Origin: JAOPZW01 sp963764585
GTDB lineage: Bacteria > Actinomycetota > Thermoleophilia > Solirubrobacterales > Solirubrobacteraceae
Assembly: GCA_963764585.1 (NCBI GenBank)
Contig: CAVXTB010000002.1
Span: 310,001-374,000 of the forward strand
Length of the DNA: 64,000 nucleotides
Direction of reading: 5' to 3'
The translations under genes were made by a program, and so were the position numbers. Shown here one piece after another: positions 16,875 through 24,177 of this stretch (position 1 is the stretch's first letter; each line of letters opens with the position of its first letter). Under the pieces are notes generated by a model. It did no database searches and was not told the origin of the DNA. It worked only from the letters and a program-made list of their open reading frames with translations.

Positions 16875-16888
16875 TGACAACGTTGTCA
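16875..16888. promoter_or_regulatory. LacI-type operator 1 (downstream of promoter)
   Basis: TGACAACGTTGTCA is a perfect 14-base palindrome. For the predicted lacI promoter it lies at about +9 to +22. Its centre is 44 bases from operator 2, close to four helical turns, which would suit paired binding. Confidence 0.85.
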
Positions 16889-16903
16889 GGCGGTGGGAGC
16901 GCG

Positions 16904-16933
16904 ACCCTAGCCGAGGATTGACAACGATGTCAA
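16904..16933 (-). promoter_or_regulatory. lacI operon promoter with operator 2 on its -35
   Basis: On the minus strand TTGACA (16933-16928), an 18-base spacer and TAGGGT (16909-16904) form a sigma-70-like promoter. The palindrome TTGACAACGATGTCAA (16918-16933) covers the -35, so repressor binding would block polymerase. Confidence 0.75.
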
Positions 16934-17045
16934 GCGGGCGGAGGCTCTCCGGCCGCGCGGCCGGTGTGGCGCTGCGAGGGCATTGAGGGTGAGGCCTCTC
17001 TGGCCACGCGCACGCCCAGCGCAAGCGTCTCGCGCGGCCAGGCGC

Positions 17046-17114
17046 CGACGACGAGGCACGACGTCACAGCGGCGCAACCAGACGGCTTCTCCCCCTCAGC
17101 GCCCTGGCCGCGCG
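17046..17114 (-). repeat. dispersed repeat, copy C
   Basis: On the minus strand this reads CGCGCGGCCAGGGCGCTGAG, then GGGGGAGAAG and GTCGTGCCTCGTCG, matching copies A, B and D. Its first part lies inside the 3' end of the pfkB reading frame. Confidence 0.75.
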
Positions 17115-18116
17115 AGCCGGAGCGGCCGGCGGAGAGAGCGCACCACGCGCAGAGCGCGGCGCCCTGCCAGACGTCAACCCCCCGCCGCCAACGCCTCGAC
17201 CCGCGCCCGCCACCACCACCCCCGCGGTATCCGTCTCCACGCTCGCCGCGCCCGCGGCGACCCCGAACGCCACGGCGTCCTCGAACCGCTCGCCGCGCTC
17301 CAACGCCAGCGCCAGACCGCCCACCAGCGCGTCGCCCGCCCCGATCGGGTTGCGCACGGACTCCACATGCGGGGCCGCCAGCCACGACGAGCCGTCCGCC
17401 CACGCCACCGCCGCCCCCGCGGCCGCCGCCGTCACGACCGCACGCCGCGCGCCGCGAGCGACCAGCGCCGACGCTGCGGCCGCCGCGCGGGAGCGGACGA
17501 CCTCGACGTCGCCTGCCTCGACCGTCTCGTCGGCGCGGCCGTGCAGGAGGCCCTCGGCCTCGGCGAGGTTGGGCGTGACGACGTCGGCGCCCGCGTCCAG
17601 CGCAGCCGCGAGCTGCGGGCCCGCGACATCGACGATCGACACCACGCCCCTCGCGCGCGCAAGCGCGACGAGCCGCCCGTACGCGTCAGCGGGCGACGCC
17701 GGCGGCAGCGAGCCGCTGCAGGCCAGCACGCGCGCGCCGGACAGCTCCTGCGCCACGGCCTCCTCGAAGCGCTCCCAGTCACCGGCCGCGAGCTCGGGGC
17801 CCGGCTCGTTGAACACCGTCACCCTCCCGTCGCGCTCGAGCACCACCGCCGTCGAGCGGACCTCGCCGGCCACGGGCACGCCGCGCAGGTCCACACCCTC
17901 GTCGGCGAGCAGGCCCGCGGCCGCGGCGCCGGTGCGCCCCGGCACGAAGCCCACCAGGACCGCGCCGGCGCCGAGCGAGCGCGCGAGCCGCGCGACGTTG
18001 ACGCCCTTGCCACCCGGCGTGACGACCGCCTGCGCGAAGCGCAGCACCTCACCCGGGCGCAGCTCGTCGATCGTCAGCGTGCGATCGATGGTCAGGTTGG
18101 GGCCGGCGACGACCAC
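17064..18116 (-). CDS. PfkB-family sugar-phosphate kinase (1- or 6-phosphofructokinase-like)
   Basis: 350 residues from GTG 18116 (AGGATG upstream); earlier starts fall in the operator. The ribokinase-fold start is VVVAGPNLTIDRTLTIDELR, with VVTPGGKGVNVARLARSLGA, VTPNLAEAEGLL and the catalytic-base motif RNPIGAGDALVGGLAL. PfkB members of this type phosphorylate fructose 1- or 6-phosphate or tagatose 6-phosphate. The domain ends near TDTAGVV. About 50 low-complexity residues follow (Ala/Arg/Pro-rich) and are encoded by dispersed repeat copy C, so the C-terminus was probably changed by it. Divergent from the aldolase, with a shared LacI operator between. Confidence 0.88.
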   Translation of the reverse strand: MVVAGPNLTIDRTLTIDELRPGEVLRFAQAVVTPGGKGVNVARLARSLGAGAVLVGFVPGRTGAAAAGLLADEGVDLRGVPVAGEVRSTAVVLERDGRVTVFNEPGPELAAGDWERFEEAVAQELSGARVLACSGSLPPASPADAYGRLVALARARGVVSIVDVAGPQLAAALDAGADVVTPNLAEAEGLLHGRADETVEAGDVEVVRSRAAAAASALVARGARRAVVTAAAAGAAVAWADGSSWLAAPHVESVRNPIGAGDALVGGLALALERGERFEDAVAFGVAAGAASVETDTAGVVVAGAGRGVGGGGLTSGRAPRSARGALSPPAAPARAARALRGRSRLVAPL

Positions 18117-18160
18117 GGCGGGGCATCCTGCCAAAGCGCCCACCCTCGCGCACACACGAT

Positions 18161-18189
18161 CTGACAACGTTGTCAGGCTGAGATAGGGT
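18161..18189 (+). promoter_or_regulatory. aldolase promoter with LacI-type operator 3
   Basis: CTGACAACGTTGTCAG (18161-18176) is a perfect palindrome, the same as operator 1 plus one base each side. CTGACA (18161-18166), a 17-base spacer and TAGGGT (18184-18189) form a promoter like that of lacI. The expected transcript start falls at about 18196, the GTG itself, so the aldolase mRNA may be leaderless. No clear -10 is seen for pfkB. Confidence 0.75.
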
Positions 18190-18195
18190 CGCCGA

Positions 18196-19026
18196 GTGTC
18201 CGCCGCCTACCGCCTGAACCGCCTGTTCCACGCCACGTCCGGCCGCTGCATCGACGTCGCCGTCGACCACGGCTTCTTCGGCGAGCCCCGCTTCCTGGCC
18301 GGCATCGAGGACATGGCGAGCACGGTCAGGGCGCTCGTCGACGCCGGGCCCGACGCGATCCAGCTCTCGCTCGGCCAGGCGCCGTTGCTGCAGGAGGTCC
18401 CGGGTCGCGAGAAGCCCGCGCTCGTCCTGCGCGTCGACGTCGCGAACGTCTACGGCAGCGAGCCGCCGCGCGTTGCGTTCAGCCGCCTCATCGACGACGC
18501 GATCGGCCACGCCGTCCGCCTCGACGCCGCGTGCGTGTGCGTCAACCTCTTCGACATCCCCGGCGCCGACGACCTGCGCCGCGAGTGCATCGACAACATC
18601 ACGGCGCTGCGCACGGCCGCCGACGGCACCGGCATGGCGCTGATGGTCGAGCCGCTCGTGATGACGCCAGGCCAGGGCGGCTACGGCGTCGACGGCAACG
18701 CCGACCGCATCGTCGCGCTCGTGCGCCAGGCGGCCGAGCTCGGCGCCGACGTCATCAAGGCCGACCCGACCGACGACCTCTCCGCCTACCACCGCGTCGT
18801 CACCGCGGCACGCGTCCCGGTGCTCGTGCGCGGCGGCGGCCGCGTCTCCGACGAGGAGATCCTGGCGCGCACGCGCGCCGTGCTCGAGCAGGGCGCGCGC
18901 GGGATCGTCTACGGGCGCAACGTGATCCAGCATCCCGACCCGGGCGGAATGGTGGCCGCCCTGCGCGCGGTCGTGCACGGGGAGCCGGCGCAAGTGTGGG
19001 TGGCCGCGGATGAGGAGGCGCAATGA
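18196..19026 (+). CDS. class I aldolase of the DhnA/LacD-like type
   Basis: 276 residues from GTG 18196. The TIM-barrel features are CIDVAVDHGFFGEPRFL, DAIQLSLGQA, LRVDVANVYG, ALMVEPLVM, GADVIKADPTDDL (Schiff-base Lys) and PVLVRGGGRVSDEEIL, then GARGIVYGRNVIQHPDPG. This matches the DhnA-type fructose-bisphosphate aldolase family, which cleaves ketose bisphosphates or related compounds through a lysine imine. The regulon contains a PfkB kinase that could make the bisphosphate. It overlaps the oxidoreductase by ATGA. Exact substrate unknown. Confidence 0.88.
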   Translation: MSAAYRLNRLFHATSGRCIDVAVDHGFFGEPRFLAGIEDMASTVRALVDAGPDAIQLSLGQAPLLQEVPGREKPALVLRVDVANVYGSEPPRVAFSRLIDDAIGHAVRLDAACVCVNLFDIPGADDLRRECIDNITALRTAADGTGMALMVEPLVMTPGQGGYGVDGNADRIVALVRQAAELGADVIKADPTDDLSAYHRVVTAARVPVLVRGGGRVSDEEILARTRAVLEQGARGIVYGRNVIQHPDPGGMVAALRAVVHGEPAQVWVAADEEAQ

Positions 19027-20141
19027 CCCCCCAGCCCGTCCGCGTCGGCATCGTCGGCGCCGGCCTCATGGGCCGCGAGCTGGCCGCCGCCATCGGCCGG
19101 TGGAGCGCTCTGGAGGGCCATCCCGCACACCCCGAGCTCGTCGCCGTCTGCGACACGAGCCCCGAGGCGCTCAGATGGTTCGACCGGATCGCGAGCGTCA
19201 CCCACAAGACGACCGACTACCGCCACCTGCTCGACGACGACACCGTCGACGTCCTCTACCTGGCGGTTCCCCACCACCTCCACGAGCAGCTGTACCTCGA
19301 CGCGATTGCCGCGCAGAAGGACTTCCTCGGCGAGAAGCCCTTCGGCATCGATCTGCAGGCGGCGAGCACGATCGTCGAGGCGATCGACCAGGCCGGCGTC
19401 TTCGCCCGCTGCTCCAGCGAGATGCCGTTCTTCCCCGGCGCCCAGCTCGTCTACGAGACCATCCGCGCCGGCGCGCTCGGCCAGGTCATCGAGGTCCGCC
19501 ACGACTTCCTGCACTCCAGCGACCTCGATCCCAGCAAGCCGATCGGCTGGAAGCGCCAGGCGAGGTACTGCGGCGCGATCGGCGTCATGGGCGACCTCGG
19601 CATGCACGTCGCCCACCTGCCGCTGCGCCTCGGCTGGCGGCCGGCGACCGTGTTCGCGCAGCTCAGCGACCTCGTCACCGAGCGGCCCGACCCGCGCACC
19701 GGCGAGCCGACGCCCTGCGACACGATCGACAACGCCACCCTGCTCTGCGACGCCGGCTTCCCGCTCACCCTCAAGACCTTCCGCATCGCGCCCGGCCACA
19801 TGAACACCTGGCGCATCACCGCCACGGGGATGGACGGCGGCATCAGCTTCTCCACCGCCCAGCCGAAGACCGTCCACCGCTTCGCGACGCGCGACGGCCG
19901 CCAGATCTGGGAGCGCTTCGAAGTCGGCAGCCAGTCGGCCTTCCCCACCATCACCGGCCCGATCTTCGAGTTCGGGTTCGCCGACGCGATCCTGCAGATG
20001 TGGGCGGCCTTCCTGGCCGAGCGCGCCGGGGCCCTGGGCGACAGATTCGGCTGCGCGACGCCCGAGGAGGCGCTCGATGCGCACCGCATCTTCGACGCCG
20101 CCCTGCGCTCCGGCCAGACCCGAACGGCCGAGCCCGTTTAA
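19023..20141 (+). CDS. Gfo/Idh/MocA-family NAD(P)-dependent oxidoreductase
   Basis: 372 residues. The Rossmann start is VRVGIVGAGLMGRELAAAIG; then VAVCDT, VDVLYLAVPHHLHEQL and FLGEKPFGIDLQAA, the EKP signature with the catalytic-region Lys. The C-terminal sheet domain contains GAIGVMGDLGMHVAHL (D...H). Such enzymes oxidise or epimerise sugars, inositols or sugar derivatives. Co-translation with the aldolase places it in the LacI regulon, where it may act on the imported sugar or remove an aldolase product. Which one cannot be told from sequence. Confidence 0.9.
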   Translation: MTPQPVRVGIVGAGLMGRELAAAIGRWSALEGHPAHPELVAVCDTSPEALRWFDRIASVTHKTTDYRHLLDDDTVDVLYLAVPHHLHEQLYLDAIAAQKDFLGEKPFGIDLQAASTIVEAIDQAGVFARCSSEMPFFPGAQLVYETIRAGALGQVIEVRHDFLHSSDLDPSKPIGWKRQARYCGAIGVMGDLGMHVAHLPLRLGWRPATVFAQLSDLVTERPDPRTGEPTPCDTIDNATLLCDAGFPLTLKTFRIAPGHMNTWRITATGMDGGISFSTAQPKTVHRFATRDGRQIWERFEVGSQSAFPTITGPIFEFGFADAILQMWAAFLAERAGALGDRFGCATPEEALDAHRIFDAALRSGQTRTAEPV

Positions 20142-20150
20142 CCTCTCACC

Positions 20151-20843
20151 GTGGCCACCGTCGAGGAGAGCCTCGGTCTGCTGGGTCAGGTGCCCGTCTT
20201 CGAGACGCTGGCGCCCGACGATCTGCAGCGCGTCGCGGAGGTCGCGGTGCCCCGGACGTTCCCCGGCCAGCACGTGATCTTCCGCGAGGGCGACGAGAGC
20301 GACACGTGCTACGTCGTGCGCGCCGGCCACGCCCGGGCCATCCGCGAGCACGCCGACGGGCGCATGATCGCGTTGGCGCACTTCGGCCCCGGCGACATCT
20401 TCGGCGAGCTGGCGATGTTCGACGACGAGCGCCGCTCCGCGACGGTCGAGACGCTCGACGAGCTCCACGCGATCGCCGTCCTCGGCGCCGACATGCGCCG
20501 GCTTCTGCGCCAGCACCCCGACATCGCGGTCAAGCTCGTCATCTCGCTCGGCCGCCGCCTGCGCGAGGCCAACGAGCGCCTGGCCCGCCAGTCCTTCCAG
20601 ACCGTGCAGAGCCGCGTCGCCGTCGTGCTCGACGGGCTCGTCAAGCAGGCCCAGAGCGAGGGCGCCGCGCCGCGCGACGTGCTGGTGACGATCACGCAGG
20701 CCGACATCGCCCAGCTCGCGGGCTCCTCGCGCGAGTCGGCGAGCCGCTTCCTCGCCGTCCTCGAGCGTGCCGGCGTGATCACGCAGGGCCGCGGGCGCAT
20801 CACCGTCCACGACCCGGCCGCGCTGGGCAACTACGTCTACTGA
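20151..20843 (+). CDS. Crp/Fnr-family transcriptional regulator
   Basis: 230 residues from GTG 20151, nine bases after the oxidoreductase. The cyclic-nucleotide-binding-like domain has FREGDESDTCYVVRAGHARA and FGPGDIFGELAMFDDERRSA (the FGELAL region with the R-S/T pair used for cAMP contact). A long helix follows, then a winged helix, ITQADIAQLAGSSRESASRF and LERAGVITQGRGRITV. No Fe-S cysteines as in Fnr, so a Crp-like or general stress sensor. Whether it regulates the sugar genes is unknown; it probably shares their transcript. Confidence 0.92.
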   Translation: MATVEESLGLLGQVPVFETLAPDDLQRVAEVAVPRTFPGQHVIFREGDESDTCYVVRAGHARAIREHADGRMIALAHFGPGDIFGELAMFDDERRSATVETLDELHAIAVLGADMRRLLRQHPDIAVKLVISLGRRLREANERLARQSFQTVQSRVAVVLDGLVKQAQSEGAAPRDVLVTITQADIAQLAGSSRESASRFLAVLERAGVITQGRGRITVHDPAALGNYVY

Positions 20844-21469
20844 GCCGCCGCGCCCGCGGGTGATCCGCTCGTCTGCCCGGCCCGCAGACCGGCCAGCGCG
20901 CAGGCCAGGAAGCACGCCGCGCCCAGCGACGTGTTCCAGTTCGCGGCGGCCAGGTCGAGCATCGAGCCCGTCGAGGGGACGACGTAGCCCGCGATCGCCG
21001 AGATCCCGAAGAAGATGCAGCCCAGCAGGTTGATCGCGGGCTCCCACCATCCGGGACCGCCGCGCGCGGGCAGCCAGCCGTGACGCGGCGCGGCCCGGTA
21101 GGCGATGAAGCCCGAGACGAGGAAGCAGATCGAGCCGAAGGCATCGGGCCGCCAGACGAGCCTGTTGTAGTCGGGATTCGACAGGCTCGTGTGCAGCGCC
21201 TGATACGTCGTGACGTTGAAGAACAGGGTGCCGGCGGACTGGATCGCGGCGGCCCGCCATGCAGCCCGCCCAGCGCCGGGCGCTCGACGCTCACGAAGGC
21301 TCAGCGAGGTCTGCAGCGCACCGCCGGCGGTGAACAGGACTGAACCGACGAAGAAGGTCACAGCATCCGCGGTGGCGCCGACGAGCTGCACGTAGCCCGG
21401 GAACGGACCGACCAGGAAGCACAGCGACCCCGCGGCGAAGAAGAGCGCCATCCAGCGCTCGCGGTTCAT
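20837..21469 (-). CDS. polytopic membrane protein of unknown function (YrhK-like)
   Basis: 210 residues with six likely membrane segments: WMALFFAAGSLCFLVG, AVTFFVGSVLFTAGGAL, an SAGTLFFNVTTYQ segment, SICFLVSGFIAYRAA, INLLGCIFFGISAIAGYVV and SLGAACFLACALAG. The pattern GS.CFL.GP...FF.GS..FT.GG is seen in YrhK-domain proteins. Its stop overlaps that of the Crp gene by seven bases on the opposite strand. No catalytic motif; function unknown. Confidence 0.75.
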   Translation of the reverse strand: MNRERWMALFFAAGSLCFLVGPFPGYVQLVGATADAVTFFVGSVLFTAGGALQTSLSLRERRAPGAGRAAWRAAAIQSAGTLFFNVTTYQALHTSLSNPDYNRLVWRPDAFGSICFLVSGFIAYRAAPRHGWLPARGGPGWWEPAINLLGCIFFGISAIAGYVVPSTGSMLDLAAANWNTSLGAACFLACALAGLRAGQTSGSPAGAAAQ

Positions 21470-21536
21470 GGCGCCAGTCCACTGGCTGGCACGCCGCTCG
21501 GCATCATCCGGATCGGACGAAACCCGACCGACGCGG

Positions 21537-22244
21537 TTACTCGAGCAGCCGCGCGGCGGCGCGCACGAGCGCCGCGTTCCCGGCGGTGCGCGTGCCGTCG
21601 GGCTCGTGCTGCGTGTCCTCGAGGCCGATCCGCGTGTCGAGACCGCGCCGGATCGCGTCGCGCAGCAGCACCCACGTCGCCTCGCCGTCGCCGTGCTGCA
21701 GTCGCGGTGCGACGACGCCGAGGCGGTCGAGCGCGCCGTGGATCGCGCTGACCACCGCGACCGCGTCGGAGGCACCGACCTCGACCGGCTCGATCAGCAC
21801 CCGCACGATGCGGCCGGCCAGCCCGGTCGCCGCCAGGCACTCGGCGTCCTCGACGCTCCACACGCCCGCCTCGATGCCCACGCCCGCGTCGATCAGCGCG
21901 CGCATGACGCGGTCGGCGCCCGGCTCAGACAGGTTCACCGAGGCGTAGTCCGGCTCCGTCCACGCGCCGACGAGGGCCACGCGCCGCTCGAGATCTGGCT
22001 CGATCCACGCGCCGGTCGAGACGCCGACGGGCACCCCGGCCGCGCGCACGCCCGCCACGACCGCGTCGACGACCGCGGCGTCGAGGCGCTCGCGCCCCTC
22101 GCGATCGCGCGGGTGCAGGTGAAGCGCGCCCGCGCCGGCAGCCACGCACGCCGCCGCATCGCGCGCCAGCTCGTCGACCGACAGCGGAACGGCCGGGTGG
22201 TCGGCCTTCGTCGACGGGCCGTTCAGGGCCGCTTGCAAGAGCAT
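21537..22244 (-). CDS. BKACE family (beta-keto acid cleavage enzyme, DUF849)
   Basis: 235 residues, shorter than the usual 270-310. It starts LLQAALNGPSTKADHPAVPL. The metal-binding motif is GAGALHLHPRD, with VGVSTGAWIE, YASVNLSEPG, VRVLIEPVE, LQHGDGEATW and a terminal IGLEDTQHEPDG. BKACE enzymes condense a beta-keto acid with acetyl-CoA to give acetoacetate and a CoA ester, using zinc held by the HLHPR histidines and a late His/Glu. It is divergent from the Nudix gene with only 22 bases between. Substrate unknown. Confidence 0.88.
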   Translation of the reverse strand: MLLQAALNGPSTKADHPAVPLSVDELARDAAACVAAGAGALHLHPRDREGRERLDAAVVDAVVAGVRAAGVPVGVSTGAWIEPDLERRVALVGAWTEPDYASVNLSEPGADRVMRALIDAGVGIEAGVWSVEDAECLAATGLAGRIVRVLIEPVEVGASDAVAVVSAIHGALDRLGVVAPRLQHGDGEATWVLLRDAIRRGLDTRIGLEDTQHEPDGTRTAGNAALVRAAARLLE

Positions 22245-22266
22245 CAGCGAAGATCCCTACCCAGAG

Positions 22267-22698
22267 ATGGCCGAAGCCAGGTCCGATGAGTTCAGCGCGG
22301 GGGGCGTGGTCGTCCGCGACGGGGAGTGCGTGGTCATCGTGCCCACGCGCCGCGCCGCCGACGGCAAGCGCGTGCTGGCCCTCCCCAAGGGCCATCCCGA
22401 GGTGGGCGAGTCGCCAGCCGAGGCCGCGCTGCGCGAGGTCCGCGAGGAGGCCGGCGTCGACTCCCGGGTGGTCGAGAAGCTCGGCGACGTGCGCTACTGG
22501 TACATGCGCGGCGGCAAGCGCATCGCGAAGGTCGTCGCGTTCTTCCTGCTGGAGTACGTCAGCGGCGAGGTCGACGACCACGACGTCGAGGTCGAGCACG
22601 CGCGCTGGCTGGATCTCGAGGACGCCGCGCGCGATCTGACCTACGAGGGCGAGCGCGAGATGGTCGCCCGCGCCCTGTCGCGCACGCGCACCGCTTAG
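22267..22698 (+). CDS. Nudix hydrolase
   Basis: 143 residues. The Nudix box is GHPEVGESPAEAALREVREE followed by AGV, with every consensus Gly, Glu and Arg. It is preceded by SAGGVVVRDGE and LPKGH, typical of Ap4A/NDP-type members, and followed by YWYMRGGKRIAKVVAFFLLE. These enzymes hydrolyse nucleoside diphosphate-linked compounds with Mg2+. It is followed within 20 bases by the ASCH gene and probably cotranscribed. Confidence 0.92.
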   Translation: MAEARSDEFSAGGVVVRDGECVVIVPTRRAADGKRVLALPKGHPEVGESPAEAALREVREEAGVDSRVVEKLGDVRYWYMRGGKRIAKVVAFFLLEYVSGEVDDHDVEVEHARWLDLEDAARDLTYEGEREMVARALSRTRTA

Positions 22699-22717
22699 TA
22701 GGGTGCAGAGCCGCGAG

Positions 22718-23116
22718 ATGCAGGTTCTCAACTTCTACTCGACGCTCTTCGCCGACCAGCTCAAGCGCGGCCGCAAGACGGCGACGATCCGCCTGGGCGA
22801 CAAGTCGCACAAGTACCGCAAGAACCAGGCGGTGATGGTGACCATCGGCTACCAGCACTCGCCCCGGGAGAAGGTCTTCGACGCGGTCATCGACCAGGTC
22901 GAGGTCAAGCGCGTCAAGGACCTCACGCCGCGGGACATCGAGCACGACAACCCCGAGTTCCGCCGCCACGACGAGATGATCCACTTCCTCGAGCAGATCT
23001 ACGGCAAGCCGGTCTCGATGGACGACATCGTGACCGTGGTGCGCTTCTCGCAGATCGTCGAGCGCCCTCCGCACGTGACCGACGCCCGCCTGGGCATCGG
23101 CGGCGCGCAGAACTGA
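22718..23116 (+). CDS. ASCH-domain protein
   Basis: 132 residues from ATG 22718; a GTG at 22703 would add five. It begins VLNFYSTLFADQLKRGRKTA with the ASCH-type G-R-K-T..R pattern (KTATIRLGDKSHKY). Then come VMVTIGYQH, the beta-barrel VIDQVEVKRVKDLTPRDIEH and HFLEQIYGKPVSMDDIVTVV. ASCH is a PUA-related fold that binds RNA or modified nucleosides, and some members hydrolyse acylated cytidines. Position after a Nudix hydrolase hints at nucleotide metabolism. Specific role unknown. Confidence 0.8.
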   Translation: MQVLNFYSTLFADQLKRGRKTATIRLGDKSHKYRKNQAVMVTIGYQHSPREKVFDAVIDQVEVKRVKDLTPRDIEHDNPEFRRHDEMIHFLEQIYGKPVSMDDIVTVVRFSQIVERPPHVTDARLGIGGAQN

Positions 23117-23204
23117 CGGCGAACACCGCGCGCCGCGGTACCGCAACCCGCCTCTCGACCGCGGGTTGACACGCGCGGGGGATCAACCAGTGGAGGAGCA
23201 TCGG

Positions 23205-24158
23205 ATGTCACGCACCCGCCGAGGCATGCCCGCCGCCGTCGCGGCGCTCGGGCTCGCCCTCGCCGTCCCCGCGATCGCCGCCGCGGCCACGAAGCCGGGC
23301 GTGTCCACCCTTGGCGCGTCGAAGCTGACGATCACCACGGCGACGCTCACCGGGAAGGTCAACCCGCACGGGGCGGCGACGACCTACTTCTTCCAGTACG
23401 GCACGACGACGGCCTACGGCTCGCGCACGCCCGACGCCGCGGCCGGCGCCGGCACCACGGCCGTCGGGGCGACCGCCGCGATCTCCGGCCTCGGCCCGAA
23501 CACGAAGTACCACTACCGGCTCGTGGCCCACAACAGCGTCGGGACCACGCTGGGCGGCGATCGCACGTTCACCACGCCCAAGCAGCCGCTCGGGCTCGTC
23601 CTGGCCGCCACGCCCAACCCGGTTCCGTTCGGCGCGCCGTCGACGCTCGCCGGGACGCTGTCGGGGACCGGCAACGCCGGCCGGCCGATCCGCCTGCAGC
23701 AGAAGCCGTTCCCGTTCACGGGCCCGTTCGCCAACGTCGGCAACGTGCAGCTCACCAACGCCCAGGGCGGCTTCTCGTTCGCGCTGCTCTCAGTGCCGCT
23801 GACCACGCAGTACCGCGTGCTCGTCACCGACAAGACGTCCGTGGTGAGCCCGGTGCTGACCGTGAGCGTCTCGGTCGTCGTGGGGACCAGGACGACGCGC
23901 ACGCACGTCCATCGCGGCGGGCACGTGCACTTCTCCGGCACGATCAAGCCCAACGTGCCGAACGTCCCCGTCGCCATCCAGAAGCTCAACGCCAAGAAGC
24001 ACTGGGTGACGATCTCGGGGACCATCACGCGCACCGGCGGGACCTACTCCAAGACGGTGCGCATCAGGCGCGGCGGCAGCTACCGCGTGTACGCCGGCGC
24101 CAGCGGCGGCACCTTCGCCCCCGGTGCCGGGCGCAAGGTCAGGATCCACACGAGCTAG
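23205..24158 (+). CDS. secreted fibronectin-III-like protein
   Basis: 317 residues from ATG 23205 (GGAGGAG upstream). Signal peptide with cleavage near AIAAAAT. Residues about 30-115 form a fibronectin-III-like domain: VSTLGASKLTITTATLTGKV, FFQYGTTTAYG, GLGPNTKYHYRLVAHNSVG and DRTFTT. Two further beta-rich repeats follow, one at LVLAATPNPVPFGAPSTLAG and one at HVHRGGHVHFSGTIKP. It has no enzyme motif and no membrane anchor. Probably an extracellular binding or surface protein; these are common in Solirubrobacterales-like genomes. Confidence 0.75.
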   Translation: MSRTRRGMPAAVAALGLALAVPAIAAAATKPGVSTLGASKLTITTATLTGKVNPHGAATTYFFQYGTTTAYGSRTPDAAAGAGTTAVGATAAISGLGPNTKYHYRLVAHNSVGTTLGGDRTFTTPKQPLGLVLAATPNPVPFGAPSTLAGTLSGTGNAGRPIRLQQKPFPFTGPFANVGNVQLTNAQGGFSFALLSVPLTTQYRVLVTDKTSVVSPVLTVSVSVVVGTRTTRTHVHRGGHVHFSGTIKPNVPNVPVAIQKLNAKKHWVTISGTITRTGGTYSKTVRIRRGGSYRVYAGASGGTFAPGAGRKVRIHTS

Positions 24159-24177
24159 TACACGACGCGTGTACTCA

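Noticed and set aside
10687..20141. Sulfoquinovose (sulfo-EMP) pathway
   Set aside because: A PfkB kinase and class I aldolase are shared with it, but there is no sulfoquinovosidase and an extra FGGY kinase is present; nothing in the sequence points to a sulfonated sugar.
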